Part shown: in pieces, positions 40,965 to 49,272 of the stretch
How positions within the stretch are numbered: position 1 is the first letter of the stretch
How the letters are laid out: each line of letters begins with the position of its first letter
Assembly: GCF_022760995.1 (NCBI RefSeq)
Contig: NZ_JAKWJO010000006.1
Span: 62,001-126,000, forward strand
Direction: 5' to 3'
DNA from: Dyella sedimenti
Lineage (GTDB): Bacteria; Pseudomonadota; Gammaproteobacteria; Xanthomonadales; Rhodanobacteraceae
Length of the DNA stretch: 64,000 bases
Notes under the pieces: generated by a model
Databases searched by the model: none
What the model was told of the DNA's origin: nothing
What the model saw: only the letters and a program-made list of their open reading frames with translations
Position numbers and translations under genes: made by a program

Positions 40965-42229
40965 ACATGCAGGAAACCATCATTACCTGGGCTACGCCGG
41001 CATTCTTCGCGCTGATCGCGCTGGAACTGCTGGTGGCGAAGTGGCGCGGCCGCGTCGTGTACCACAGCAGCGACGCCATCAACAGCCTCGCGCTGGGCGT
41101 GATCTCGCAGATCGTGGCGGTGTTCGGCAAGCTGCTCAGCTTCGGCATCTACGCGTGGTGCGTGGAGCGCATCGCGCTCTTCCACCTGCAGGCCGACCGC
41201 GCGTGGGTATGGGTCACCGGCTTGCTGTGCTACGACTTCTGCTACTACTGGCTGCACCGCGCCGGGCATGAGGTGAACATCCTGTGGGCCGCGCACGTGG
41301 TGCATCACCAGAGCGAGGACTACAACCTCACCACCGCGCTGCGCCAGACCGGCAGCGGCGTGTTGCTGGGCTGGCTGTTCTATCTGCCGATGGCGGTCGC
41401 GGGCTATCCGCTGGAAGTGTTCGTGGTGGTGGCGCTGATCGACCTGCTGTACCAGTTCTGGGTGCACACGGAGGTGATCGGGCGCCTGGGCTGGTTCGAC
41501 CGCGTGTTCTGCTCGCCCTCCAACCATCGCGCGCACCATGCGGTGAACGACAAGTACCTGGACCGCAACTACGGCGGCATCTTGATCCTGTGGGACCACC
41601 TGTTCGGCACCTTCGTCGAGGAGGACGACGCGGACCCGCCGGTATTCGGCACCCGCTCGCCGCTGCGCAGCTGGAACCCGCTATGGGCCAACGCCGAGGT
41701 GTACTGGGCTACGGCGAAGGACGCCTGGCACGCGCGGCGCTGGCGCGACAAGCTGCTGGTGTGGATCAAGCCGCCGGGCTGGCGGCCGGCGGATGTGGCC
41801 GAACGTTTTCCCAAGCCGGCCTTCGATATCCGCCGCGGACGTTACCTGCCGCCGCTGCCGCGTGGGTTCACCGCCTATAGCCTGGTGCAGTTCGCGTTGC
41901 TGCTGGGCATGGCGGTGCAGTTCCTCGACCTGGCCAAGCACCTGCCCGCCGCCGCGCTGGCCGGCTATGCCGTGTTCCTGGTGCTCAGCCTCACCGCGTT
42001 GGGCACGCTCACCGAGGGGCGGCGCAGCGGCATCGGCTGGGAACTGGCGCGCCTGTTCGCCACCGCGCTGGTGCCGCCGCTTACCGGAGGCTGGTTCGGG
42101 CTGCCGCATCTGGACGTCCGAATGGTGGCCGCGCTGGCGGCCGTGCCCGTGCTCAGCGCGTTGGTGCTGGGCTGGCTGGCGCTCTCCGCGCCCGCCCGCG
42201 CGGACGGCGGCAAGGCCGTTCCAGGCTAG
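40961..42229 (+). CDS. Sterol desaturase/fatty acid hydroxylase superfamily, alkylglycerol monooxygenase-like
   Basis: 422 residues from GTG 40961 (ATG 40967 is possible). The di-iron histidine boxes are LHRAGHEVN, HVVHHQSEDYN and SNHRAHHAVND, the last followed by KYLDRNYGGILILWDHLFGTFVEE, which is typical of the TMEM195/AGMO branch. Four or five helices precede the boxes. A C-terminal extension of about 120 residues adds further hydrophobic segments, also as in AGMO. AGMO oxidises the ether bond of alkylglycerols. Coupling to a lysoplasmalogenase gene makes an ether-lipid substrate plausible. Biochemical role here is inference. Confidence 0.85.
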   Translation: MNMQETIITWATPAFFALIALELLVAKWRGRVVYHSSDAINSLALGVISQIVAVFGKLLSFGIYAWCVERIALFHLQADRAWVWVTGLLCYDFCYYWLHRAGHEVNILWAAHVVHHQSEDYNLTTALRQTGSGVLLGWLFYLPMAVAGYPLEVFVVVALIDLLYQFWVHTEVIGRLGWFDRVFCSPSNHRAHHAVNDKYLDRNYGGILILWDHLFGTFVEEDDADPPVFGTRSPLRSWNPLWANAEVYWATAKDAWHARRWRDKLLVWIKPPGWRPADVAERFPKPAFDIRRGRYLPPLPRGFTAYSLVQFALLLGMAVQFLDLAKHLPAAALAGYAVFLVLSLTALGTLTEGRRSGIGWELARLFATALVPPLTGGWFGLPHLDVRMVAALAAVPVLSALVLGWLALSAPARADGGKAVPG

Positions 42230-42382
42230 CGTCGCGCAACTGCGCACCGTTGTCCGGGGCGCTCCGCGCCGCCCGCGGATATAGGCCAGTGGTCATGCAT
42301 GCGGCGCCATCGGGCAGGCGCAGCGTGGCAGCGGCGTGGGCATTCGCTATGATCGCGGCTCGTTTGTCCTGGGAATGAGCTG

Positions 42383-43816
42383 ATGGGTTTCTTCAATAAG
42401 CTGGTGCGCCACAAGCCGGTGGAGCTGTTGCAGGCCGAAGCCGGCAAGCGCGGAGACTTCCGCCGCGTGCTGGGCTTATGGCAACTCACCGCCATCGGTA
42501 TCGGCGGCATCATCGGCGTGGGCGTGTTCGTGCTGGCCGGCCAGCAGGCCGCGCTCAACGCCGGCCCCGCCGTGGTCATCTCCTTCCTGATCGCGGGCAT
42601 CGCCAGCGCGGCGGCGGCGCTGTGCTACGCCGAGTTCGCCGGTCTGATCCCGGTCACCGGCAGCGCCTACACCTACGGCTACGCGGTGCTGGGCGAACTG
42701 GCCGCCTGGCTGATCGGCTGGGACCTGCTGCTGGAATACGCGCTGATCGTCGCGGTGGTGGCGATCGGCTGGTCCGGCTACGTGCAATCGGCGCTCGCCA
42801 GCATGGGGCTGGATCTGCCGATATGGGCGCGCGGCGCCATCGGCACCGGCGAGGGCCACGTGTTCAACGTGATCGCCGCGCTGGTGACGCTGGCGGTGGC
42901 GGCGCTGCTGACCTTCCGCACCGAGTGGGGCGCGCGCTTCAACACGCTGGTGGTGGCGATCAAGGTCGCCGCGGTGGCGCTGGTGATCGGCGTGGGCGTG
43001 TTCTACGTGAAGGCGTCCAACTGGGTGCCGTTCATTCCCGCGCGCGTGGTCGGCCCCGATGGCGTCGGCCACTTCGGCTTCCAGGGCGTGGCCACCGCCG
43101 CCGCCGTGGTGTTCTTCGCGGTGTTCGGCTACGACACGCTGACCACCGCCGCGGAGGAGTCGAAGAACCCGCAGCGCGACCTGCCGCGCGCGGTGCTGCT
43201 GTCGCTGCTGATCTCGATGACGATGTACCTGGCCGTGTCGCTGGTGCTCACCGGCATCGCCCACTACGAGACGCTCAATACCGATGCGCCGGTGGCGGAT
43301 GCGTTCAAGGGCCTGGGTCTGCACTGGGTGGCGATGATCATCTCCGTCTCGGCGGTGTTCGGCCTGATCAGCGTGCTGTTCGCCTTCATGCTGGGCGCCA
43401 CGCGCATCTGGTTTGCGCTTGCGCGCGACGGGCTGCTGCCGTCGTGGTTCGCCAGGGTGCATCCGCGCTACGGCACGCCGCACCGCCCCACCGTTGCGCT
43501 CGGCGTGTTCACCGCGCTGGTGTCCGGCCTGCTGCCGATCGAGGAGGTGGCCAAGCTGGTCAACATCGGCGTGCTGTCGGCCTTCATCGTGATCTGCAGC
43601 TCGGTGATCATCCTGCGCCGGCGCAAGCCCGAGCTGCCGCGCGCGTTCCGCACGCCGCTGGTGCCGCTGATCCCGCTGGTCGGCATCGGCTTCTCGATCT
43701 GGCTGCTGTCGGAACTGCCGGCGATCACCTGGAAGGTATTCCTGGTGTGGGTGAGCCTGGGCCTGGTGATCTACTTCGGCTACGGCATGCGCCATAGCAA
43801 GCTTGGAAAAACCTGA
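42383..43816 (+). CDS. APC-family amino acid permease (cationic amino acid transporter group)
   Basis: 477-residue inner-membrane transporter with about 12 helices. The first helix region LTAIGIGGIIGVGVFVLAG is the conserved unwound substrate-binding helix of APC permeases. FAVFGYDTLTTAAEESKNPQRDLP marks helix six and the following loop typical of the CAT/YfnA branch, and FALARDGLLPSWFARVHPRYGTPHRP the helix 8-9 loop. It ends with a short charged tail. Substrate is an amino acid, not further determined. It is monocistronic, followed by a REP hairpin and a bidirectional terminator. The 150 bp before it show nothing distinctive. Confidence 0.92.
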   Translation: MGFFNKLVRHKPVELLQAEAGKRGDFRRVLGLWQLTAIGIGGIIGVGVFVLAGQQAALNAGPAVVISFLIAGIASAAAALCYAEFAGLIPVTGSAYTYGYAVLGELAAWLIGWDLLLEYALIVAVVAIGWSGYVQSALASMGLDLPIWARGAIGTGEGHVFNVIAALVTLAVAALLTFRTEWGARFNTLVVAIKVAAVALVIGVGVFYVKASNWVPFIPARVVGPDGVGHFGFQGVATAAAVVFFAVFGYDTLTTAAEESKNPQRDLPRAVLLSLLISMTMYLAVSLVLTGIAHYETLNTDAPVADAFKGLGLHWVAMIISVSAVFGLISVLFAFMLGATRIWFALARDGLLPSWFARVHPRYGTPHRPTVALGVFTALVSGLLPIEEVAKLVNIGVLSAFIVICSSVIILRRRKPELPRAFRTPLVPLIPLVGIGFSIWLLSELPAITWKVFLVWVSLGLVIYFGYGMRHSKLGKT

Positions 43817-43830
43817 GATTCGCATCCCGT

Positions 43831-43898
43831 TGTAGGAGCGCACCCAGTGCGCGACCGCCATGCCCCGTTGCCTGTCGCGCACTGGGTGCGCTCCTACA
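43831..43898. repeat. REP-type hairpin 3 (TGTAGGAGCGCACC arms)
   Basis: Perfect 25-bp arms, TGTAGGAGCGCACCCAGTGC... at 43831-43855 and its complement at 43874-43898, around an 18-bp loop. It belongs to the second REP variant of this window, shared with 46724-46808. Confidence 0.9.
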
Positions 43899-43914
43899 GT
43901 TGATGGGATCGGAT

Positions 43915-43945
43915 AAAAAAACGGCCGCTTGCGCGGCCGTTTTTC
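43915..43945. terminator. Bidirectional rho-independent terminator
   Basis: CGGCCGC (43922-43928) pairs with GCGGCCG (43933-43939), flanked by a run of A before and TTTTT after. It serves both the APC permease gene from the left and the beta-barrel gene from the right. Confidence 0.93.
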
Positions 43946-43964
43946 GTCATCGCAATGAGTGCGC

Positions 43965-44549
43965 TTAGAAGCGCACTTCCACCGAGGCGGAGTAGGTCGC
44001 CACGTTGGCTTTGCCGCTCAGGTCGTCGGCGCTGCCGCGGTCGTACTTCACGTGGTAGTTGTCGTAGTTCAGCGCCAGGCTGACGTTCCTGGTGATGTCG
44101 TAGCCCACGCCGGCGCCGGCGTACCAGCCGTTGTTCCAGCTCTTCTGGGTGGCCGAGACGTCGCCCACGGTGACGGCACCGGTGGTGCGCGAGCGCAGGT
44201 AGCCGCCGTGGCCGGTGACATACCAGTTGTTGTAGAAGTTGTACTTGGCGGTCAGGCCGACCTGGCCGACGCGCGGCTTGGCCGAGACGCTGGCGAAGTC
44301 GAAGTTGTTCTTGACCTTGCCGAGGTAGGCGTAACCGATTTCCGCGCCCACGATGCCATTCCAGCGCCAGCCGAAGCGGACGTTCTGGAACACGTCGGTC
44401 TTGTCGGAGGCGCCGCCGAGGCGGTAGTTGCTCTGGCCGAGGTTGCCGGCAACGAAGAAGTTGTCGAGCTGGCTGGCCTCGTCGGCCTTGGCGGCGAACG
44501 GTGCAACGGCTACGACGGCCAAGGCGGCCGCCATCAGAGTCTTGTTCAT
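43965..44549 (-). CDS. Small outer-membrane beta-barrel protein
   Basis: 194 residues from ATG 44549, with GGAG six bases upstream; the open extension to 44735 is ignored. A clear signal peptide (AAALAVVAVAPFAAKA, cleaved near residue 22) is followed by alternating hydrophobic strands such as FFVAGNLGQSNYRL, GAEIGYAYLG, LTAKYNFYNNWYVTGHGGY and GAGVGYDITRNVSLALNYDNY. The protein ends in VEVRF with C-terminal Phe, the usual barrel-insertion signal. The size fits an eight-strand OmpA/OmpX-like barrel, a class related to the Xanthomonas Ax21/Omp proteins. It is divergent from the M61 peptidase gene. Function is unknown. Confidence 0.85.
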   Translation of the reverse strand: MNKTLMAAALAVVAVAPFAAKADEASQLDNFFVAGNLGQSNYRLGGASDKTDVFQNVRFGWRWNGIVGAEIGYAYLGKVKNNFDFASVSAKPRVGQVGLTAKYNFYNNWYVTGHGGYLRSRTTGAVTVGDVSATQKSWNNGWYAGAGVGYDITRNVSLALNYDNYHVKYDRGSADDLSGKANVATYSASVEVRF

Positions 44550-44811
44550 GGTGTGCTCCATCTTTTTTTGTGTTTCCGCTGCGACGACAAGGGGGAAGGT
44601 CGCGGCGGTCCGCGTGGGGATCGCGGTAGTGAAAGGATACGGGTTTTTAACGGATGGGAGCCCTGTTGCGGCGTTTGCGGGATGGGCGAGGTTCAGCCAC
44701 TGCCATGACCAATGGCAGGGTGTGAGGTATGCCATCGCGCACTAGCATCGGAGGTTCATGTGCCGTGCAGCCAGAGCGCCAGGCCGCACGGGTTCGTCAT
44801 AGGAGAACCTC

Positions 44812-46710
44812 TTGAAAGCCTCGCGCCTCGCTTCCGCCATTCTCGTTTCCACCCTCGGGCTGGGCAGCTTCGCCGCGCTCGCCGACGTGCCCGCGCCGCA
44901 GGACATTCCGTTCGACGGCACGCTGAAGATCAGCGTCGATGCGACCGACATCGCCCATCGCATCTTCCGCGTGCGCGAGGTGGTGCCGGCCAGGCCGGGC
45001 CCGCTCACGCTGCTGTACCCGCAGTGGCTGCCGGGCAACCATTCGCCGACCGGCCCGATCGACAAGCTGGCCGGCCTGGTGGTGAAGGCCAACGGCAAGG
45101 TGGTGCCGTGGAAGCGCGATCCGCTCAACGTGTACGCCTTCCATATCGACGTGCCGCAGGGCGCGAGCGAAGTGGATGTGGCGTTCCAGTTCCTCTCCGC
45201 GCAGGACACCCGCCAGGGCCGCGTGGTGATGACGCCGGAAATGCTCAACCTGCAATGGAACACGGTGTCGCTGTATCCGGCGGGCTACTTTGCCAGCCGC
45301 ATCAAGGCCGAGACCAGCGTGACCTTCCCGGCCGGCTGGCAGTTCGGCAGCGCGCTGGAAGTGGCCTCGCGCAGCGGCGACACGGTGCAGTTCAAGCCGA
45401 TCGACTACGATGACCTGGTCGACTCGCCGATCTATGCCGGCAAGTACTTCAAGCGCGTGGACCTGGATCCGGGCGCCAAGACGCCGGTGTTCATCAACAT
45501 CGTCGCGGACGATCCGAAGTACCTGGAGATCACCCCCGAGCAGCTGAAGATCCACCAGAACCTGGTGCAGCAGATGTACAAGCTGTATGGCGCGCACCAC
45601 TACGACCACTACGATTTCCTGTTCTCGCTCAGCGAGAAGATGTCCGGCAACGGCCTGGAACACCACCGCTCCAGCGAGAACGGCGTGGGCCCCGGGTACT
45701 TCACCGAGTGGGACAAGAACGTGACCTCGCGCGACCTGCTCGCGCACGAGTACAACCATTCCTGGGACGGCAAGTACCGCCGCGGCGCCGATCTTTCCAC
45801 GCCCAGCTTCAACGTGCCCATGCAGGACAGCCTGCTATGGGTGTACGAGGGCCAGACCCAGTTCTGGGGCTACGTGATGGCCGCGCGCTCGGGCCTGTGG
45901 AAGCAGGACGAGGCGTTGGACATGCTGGCCAACGTGGCCGCCACCTACGACAAGGGCCGCCCGGGCCTGGAGCAGTGGCGCAACATCCAGGACACCACCA
46001 ACGACCCGGTCATCGCGATGCGCCGCCCGCTGCCGTACCGCAACTACCAGATGAGCGAGGACTACTACTCCGGCGGCCAGATGATCTGGCTCGACGTGGA
46101 TGGCAAGCTGCGCGACCTCACCGGCGACAAGCGCTCCATCGACGACTTCGCCAGGGCCTTCTTCGGCGTGAAGAACGGCGAGTGGGACGTCAACACCTAC
46201 ACCTTCGAGGACGTGGTCAAGACGCTCAACGACATCGCCCCGTACGACTGGGCCAGCTACCTGCGCGAACGCCTGGACGGGCACGGCCCGCTGATCGGCG
46301 GTTTTGCGGCCAATGGCTGGAAGCTGGTCTACAACGACAAGCCCTCGGCGGTAAGCAAGGCGCTGGAGACCCGCACCGGCGGCGCCAATCTCACCTATTC
46401 GCTGGGTGTATCGCTGGGCAAGGGCGGCGACATCATCGACGTGCTGTGGGACGGTCCTGCCTTCAAGGCCGGCCTGTCGCCGGGCATGAAGATCATCGCG
46501 GTGAACGGCAAGGAATACTCCAGCGACGCCGTCAAGGACGCGGTGACCGCTGCGGCGAAGGACAAGAGCCAGCCGGTGGAATTGCTGGTGAAGAACTTCG
46601 ACGAGTACAAGACCCTGCGCATCGACTACCACGACGGCCTGAAGTACCCGCACCTGGAACGCATCGCCGGCAAGCCGGACCGCTTGTCCGAGCTGCTCAA
46701 GGCCCGCTGA
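44812..46710 (+). CDS. M61 family metallopeptidase with PDZ domain (glycyl aminopeptidase-like)
   Basis: 632 residues from a TTG start at 44812, supported by AGGAGA six bases upstream and by the signal peptide that begins directly after it (ending near SFAALA). The M61 N-terminal beta domain (to about residue 200) is followed by the zinc site HEYNH (H312-H316) with the upstream GLEHHRSSENG block and the downstream WVYEGQTQFWGY Glu. The C-terminal PDZ domain lies around residues 520-610 (SLGVSLGKGGDIIDVLWDGPAFKAGLSPGMKI contains its core). It is a periplasmic or exported aminopeptidase. It is monocistronic and followed by a REP hairpin. Confidence 0.93.
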   Translation: MKASRLASAILVSTLGLGSFAALADVPAPQDIPFDGTLKISVDATDIAHRIFRVREVVPARPGPLTLLYPQWLPGNHSPTGPIDKLAGLVVKANGKVVPWKRDPLNVYAFHIDVPQGASEVDVAFQFLSAQDTRQGRVVMTPEMLNLQWNTVSLYPAGYFASRIKAETSVTFPAGWQFGSALEVASRSGDTVQFKPIDYDDLVDSPIYAGKYFKRVDLDPGAKTPVFINIVADDPKYLEITPEQLKIHQNLVQQMYKLYGAHHYDHYDFLFSLSEKMSGNGLEHHRSSENGVGPGYFTEWDKNVTSRDLLAHEYNHSWDGKYRRGADLSTPSFNVPMQDSLLWVYEGQTQFWGYVMAARSGLWKQDEALDMLANVAATYDKGRPGLEQWRNIQDTTNDPVIAMRRPLPYRNYQMSEDYYSGGQMIWLDVDGKLRDLTGDKRSIDDFARAFFGVKNGEWDVNTYTFEDVVKTLNDIAPYDWASYLRERLDGHGPLIGGFAANGWKLVYNDKPSAVSKALETRTGGANLTYSLGVSLGKGGDIIDVLWDGPAFKAGLSPGMKIIAVNGKEYSSDAVKDAVTAAAKDKSQPVELLVKNFDEYKTLRIDYHDGLKYPHLERIAGKPDRLSELLKAR

Positions 46711-46723
46711 CCGCGGGAGGCCA

Positions 46724-46808
46724 TTGTAGGAGCGCACCCAGTGCGCGACCGCGGAGCGCACAACATTCCGCTTCGCAGGCCGGTCGCGCGCAAAGCGCGC
46801 TCCTACAA
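46724..46808. repeat. REP-type hairpin 4
   Basis: Starts TTGTAGGAGCGCACCC and ends GCGCGCTCCTACAA. The outer arms pair; the inner part is imperfect and carries a GGAGCGCACAACATTCCGCTT insert. It is the same variant as REP hairpin 3. It follows the M61 stop by 13 bp. Confidence 0.85.
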
Positions 46809-46846
46809 AGGGCCAGGGACACATGGGCGCCCGCCCCCAACTCCGC

Positions 46847-46852
46847 TATACT
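46847..46852 (+). promoter_or_regulatory. -10 box of tRNA-Arg gene
   Basis: TATACT lies 53 bp before the mature tRNA 5' end. A clear -35 box is not seen at 16-18 bp, so the assignment is tentative. Confidence 0.45.
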
Positions 46853-46904
46853 GCGCATCCGCCGTGCGGCCCGGGCCTTGCCCCGCCCACGCGCCGACGC
46901 TCAT

Positions 46905-46981
46905 GCGCCCGTAGCTCAGCCGGATAGAGTAGTGGCTTCCGAAGCCATTGGTCGGGGGTTCGAATCCCTCCGGGCGCGCCA
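46905..46981 (+). tRNA. tRNA-Arg (anticodon CCG)
   Basis: 77 nt with an encoded CCA end. The acceptor stem GCGCCCG pairs with CGGGCGC. The D arm contains GCTCAGCCGGATAGAGT, and the anticodon arm GTGGC-TTCCGAA-GCCAT carries CCG, reading CGG. The T arm is GGGGGTTCGAATCCCTC with the invariant TTCGAAT. A terminator follows at 47023. The short distance to an AraC gene and an IS3 remnant is noted, but no duplicated 3' tRNA end marking an integrated island was found in the window. Confidence 0.97.
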
Positions 46982-47022
46982 TATGCCGGTTCGACGAGAT
47001 CGAGTTCGTTGCATTCCTGGAG

Positions 47023-47045
47023 CCCCGCCCAATGGCGGGGTTTTG
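47023..47045 (+). terminator. Terminator after tRNA-Arg
   Basis: CCCCGCC (47023-47029) and GGCGGGG (47034-47040) form a seven-pair stem with loop CAAT, followed by TTTTG. The remaining 235 bp to the AraC gene contain no recognisable gene. Confidence 0.9.
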
Positions 47046-47282
47046 TTCTGGACATCCGGCGTGGCCCTGTGCCTGCGGCTGGGCGGCAAGCTGGCCTCCA
47101 GATGATGCTCCACGGCGAGGTGCAGCCTCGTTCCAATGCGAGCAATATCAAACTAGAACCCGGGGCGGTACGGCGGTCCAGAATAGGGGCGCCAAGTTGC
47201 GCATGGGCTCTCCAAGGTGGCGAAGGATTCATGGGTCGAGCAGTCGGCCGGACGGCTCGGTTGACGATGGACGGAGGACCGC

Positions 47283-48239
47283 ATGATTGCCGAAACAGAC
47301 ACCCGGTCGTCATCGAGCCGACCATTGATCTCGATCGACGAGATCCTGCATGCCAGGCCGCAGCAACCCATCTCAAGCACCCGTGAGCGCGGCTGGAGCG
47401 GGGTGACGGTCGACCTGCATCGTCCCTATTTCAAGTGCGCCGAGAGCTATGCCGGGCTGGACCACCATTTGATCTGCTATTGCCCTTCCGGCAGTGCCCG
47501 GTTGATCCAGCGGCGCGCGGGCACCGTCCATCATGGCATGGTCAAGGCGGGAGCCTCGCTGATCATGCCGGCCGGCTACCCTTCGTCCTGGGAAGGCGAC
47601 TCGGGCTTGTCCGCGCGGTTGCGCATCCCGACCTCGCTGATCGCCGCCGCCGCCGACCAGTTGGGGCGGCACGCGGTGCCGCAGGTGGAAATCCGCAACG
47701 TTTTCGAGGTGTTCGATCCCGTCATCGGTCGCCTGGTGCAGACCTTCCTTGCCGAGATGGAGATGAAGCCGCACCCGTGCCAGGTGCTGATGGTCGATGC
47801 GCTCTCCATCGCGATCGCCGCCCACCTGCTCCGGCGCTACAACACCTTCGGCGTCGAGGAACCCGATCGCGTCCGCATGCTCGGCCGGCTGGAGATGGCG
47901 CGGCTGACGGCGTTCATCGAGGACAATCTCCATCGAAGCATCACCCTGGAGGACCTCGCGGGCCAGGTGAATGTCAGCCGCTTCCATTTCTGCCGGATCT
48001 TCAAGAAAAGCACGGGGGTGACCGCCTTCAGCTTCGTGGAGCAATGCCGGATACGGCGTGCCCAGGTGCTGATCGTGGAGACCAACCTCTCGCTGGCCGA
48101 GATCTCGCTGATGGTCGGTTTCGCCGACCAGAGCCACCTCACGCGCAGGTTCCACTTCCATGTCGGCTGCACGCCCGCGGCCTACGCGCGGGAGCATGGC
48201 TGCCGCCGCCCCGCCCGACGCGCGGCGACCAGGGAATAA
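47283..48239 (+). CDS. AraC-family transcriptional regulator
   Basis: 318 residues from ATG 47283. The C-terminal ~100 residues form the double helix-turn-helix: IEDNLHRSITLEDLAGQVN then VSRFHFCRIFKKSTGVT for the first, and SLAEISLMVGFADQSHLTRRF for the second, ending with the usual GCTPAAYAREH. The N-terminal ~190 residues are probably an effector domain of the cupin-like type but show no motif I can name. Its target is unknown. The next gene is an IS3 remnant, so a regulated neighbour may have been displaced by insertion or deletion. Confidence 0.9.
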   Translation: MIAETDTRSSSSRPLISIDEILHARPQQPISSTRERGWSGVTVDLHRPYFKCAESYAGLDHHLICYCPSGSARLIQRRAGTVHHGMVKAGASLIMPAGYPSSWEGDSGLSARLRIPTSLIAAAADQLGRHAVPQVEIRNVFEVFDPVIGRLVQTFLAEMEMKPHPCQVLMVDALSIAIAAHLLRRYNTFGVEEPDRVRMLGRLEMARLTAFIEDNLHRSITLEDLAGQVNVSRFHFCRIFKKSTGVTAFSFVEQCRIRRAQVLIVETNLSLAEISLMVGFADQSHLTRRFHFHVGCTPAAYAREHGCRRPARRAATRE

Positions 48240-48452
48240 ACCGCCACCCGCAATGGGCATCAAGCCGGCGCAAGAAGTGTCAATTCTCCGGGGCGCGGGC
48301 CACGTAGCATGTCGTCCGCCGATGTATCCGTTGGAAGGGAGTGCCGGCATCTCGTCTCCCGGTCCAGAGGCACCGGGTCGCGCTCGCGAAGTCACGCCGC
48401 TTCCGCGCGCCCTCCGCCGTGCCTTCAACCATGACGCGTGGGACCCGAAGCG

Positions 48453-48719
48453 ATGCGCAAGAGCAAGTTCACCGAGAGCCAGATCGTCGCCCTGCTGCAG
48501 CAGATCGAGGGTGGCCGCCAGGTCAGGGAGGCCTGCCAGGAACTTGGCGTATCGGAAGCCACTTATTACGTATGGAAGTCCAAATACGGCGGCATGGACG
48601 ATGCCGACCTCCACCGGTTGCGCGACATCGAGGCCGAACACGGCAAGCTCAAGCGGATGTACGCCGAGCTGGCCATGGAAAACCAGGCGTTGAGGGATCT
48701 CATCGCGAAGAAGTCATAG
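48453..48719 (+). mobile_element. Orphan IS3-family transposase OrfA (IS remnant)
   Basis: 88-residue OrfA from ATG 48453: a helix-turn-helix (KFTESQIVALLQQIEGG to SEATYYVWKSKYGG) followed by a leucine-zipper-like coiled coil (DIEAEHGKLKRMYAELAMEN). This is the first frame of IS3-family elements with the usual ending LIAKKS. In intact elements OrfB follows in the -1 frame with a DDE domain; here the next bases run into the end of the DoxX gene on the other strand, and no OrfB or right inverted repeat is present. The left end was not recognised in 48240-48452. It is a truncated insertion sequence. Confidence 0.88.
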
Positions 48720-48743
48720 ATGGGCCCGCTGTCGCGCGGCGCC

Positions 48744-49259
48744 TTACTGGGTACGTGGTTCGCCGGCGCGGCCGGATGCGTCCCGCCAGCGAAGGATCAG
48801 GTGGTCCAGCGACAGCGGCCCGGGTCCCAGCGCGATGATGGCGATGGCCAGGGCCGCCCAGTAGAGGTGGAAGTTCATCCAGCCATCGGGAAACACCAGT
48901 TGGATCACGCCGGTCATGACGAGCAGCGCGAGCGCCGCCAGCCGCGTGGCCAGGCCTATCGCGAGCAGGACGGGCAGGATGGTTTCCGCGAGCGCGACCA
49001 CGAAGGCCACCGTGTCGGGTGCCGGAAAACCATAGGTTCCGCCGAAGAGATGCAGCTTGAACTGGTTTTCGAACAGGTAGACCGTCCCGGCGGAAAGCGA
49101 CGGGAAACCATCCCACCGGGTCAGTCCCGAGCGGAGGAAGGGCAGCAGCAGGGCGATCCGCAGCAGCGGCGGCGCGGCTAGTCCGGCGGTCGCGCTGGCC
49201 CACCGCCGGGCCTTGCCGATGCCGTGGCCGATGCTTGCATGGGGATGCGTCAGGTTCAT
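48744..49259 (-). CDS. bufD: DoxX family membrane protein of the bufferin operon
   Basis: 171 residues from ATG 49259. Four hydrophobic helices with PLLRIALLLPFLRSGLTRWDGF near the N terminus, FVVALAETILPVLLAIGLATRLAA in the middle and DHLILRW at the end are those of the DoxX family. It is the last gene of a minus-strand operon that starts with a DUF2282 precursor peptide. DoxX proteins are regular partners (BufD) of DUF2063 and DUF692 proteins in bufferin clusters. The gap to the DUF2063 gene is 13 bp. The symbol is given from context. Confidence 0.82.
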   Translation of the reverse strand: MNLTHPHASIGHGIGKARRWASATAGLAAPPLLRIALLLPFLRSGLTRWDGFPSLSAGTVYLFENQFKLHLFGGTYGFPAPDTVAFVVALAETILPVLLAIGLATRLAALALLVMTGVIQLVFPDGWMNFHLYWAALAIAIIALGPGPLSLDHLILRWRDASGRAGEPRTQ

Positions 49260-49272
49260 GGGAGCCTCGCCA

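Noticed and set aside
47283..48239. AraC protein as regulator of the bufferin operon
   Set aside because: It is convergent with the operon's 3' end, separated by an IS remnant, and more than 4 kb from the bufA promoter; no evidence links them.
46905..48720. Genomic island integrated at tRNA-Arg
   Set aside because: No integrase gene follows the tRNA and no second copy of its 3' end was found in the window; only an IS3 remnant is present.
48700..48760. Programmed frameshift from OrfA into OrfB
   Set aside because: No slippery run leads into a long downstream frame, and no DDE-type sequence is present in any frame after 48719.
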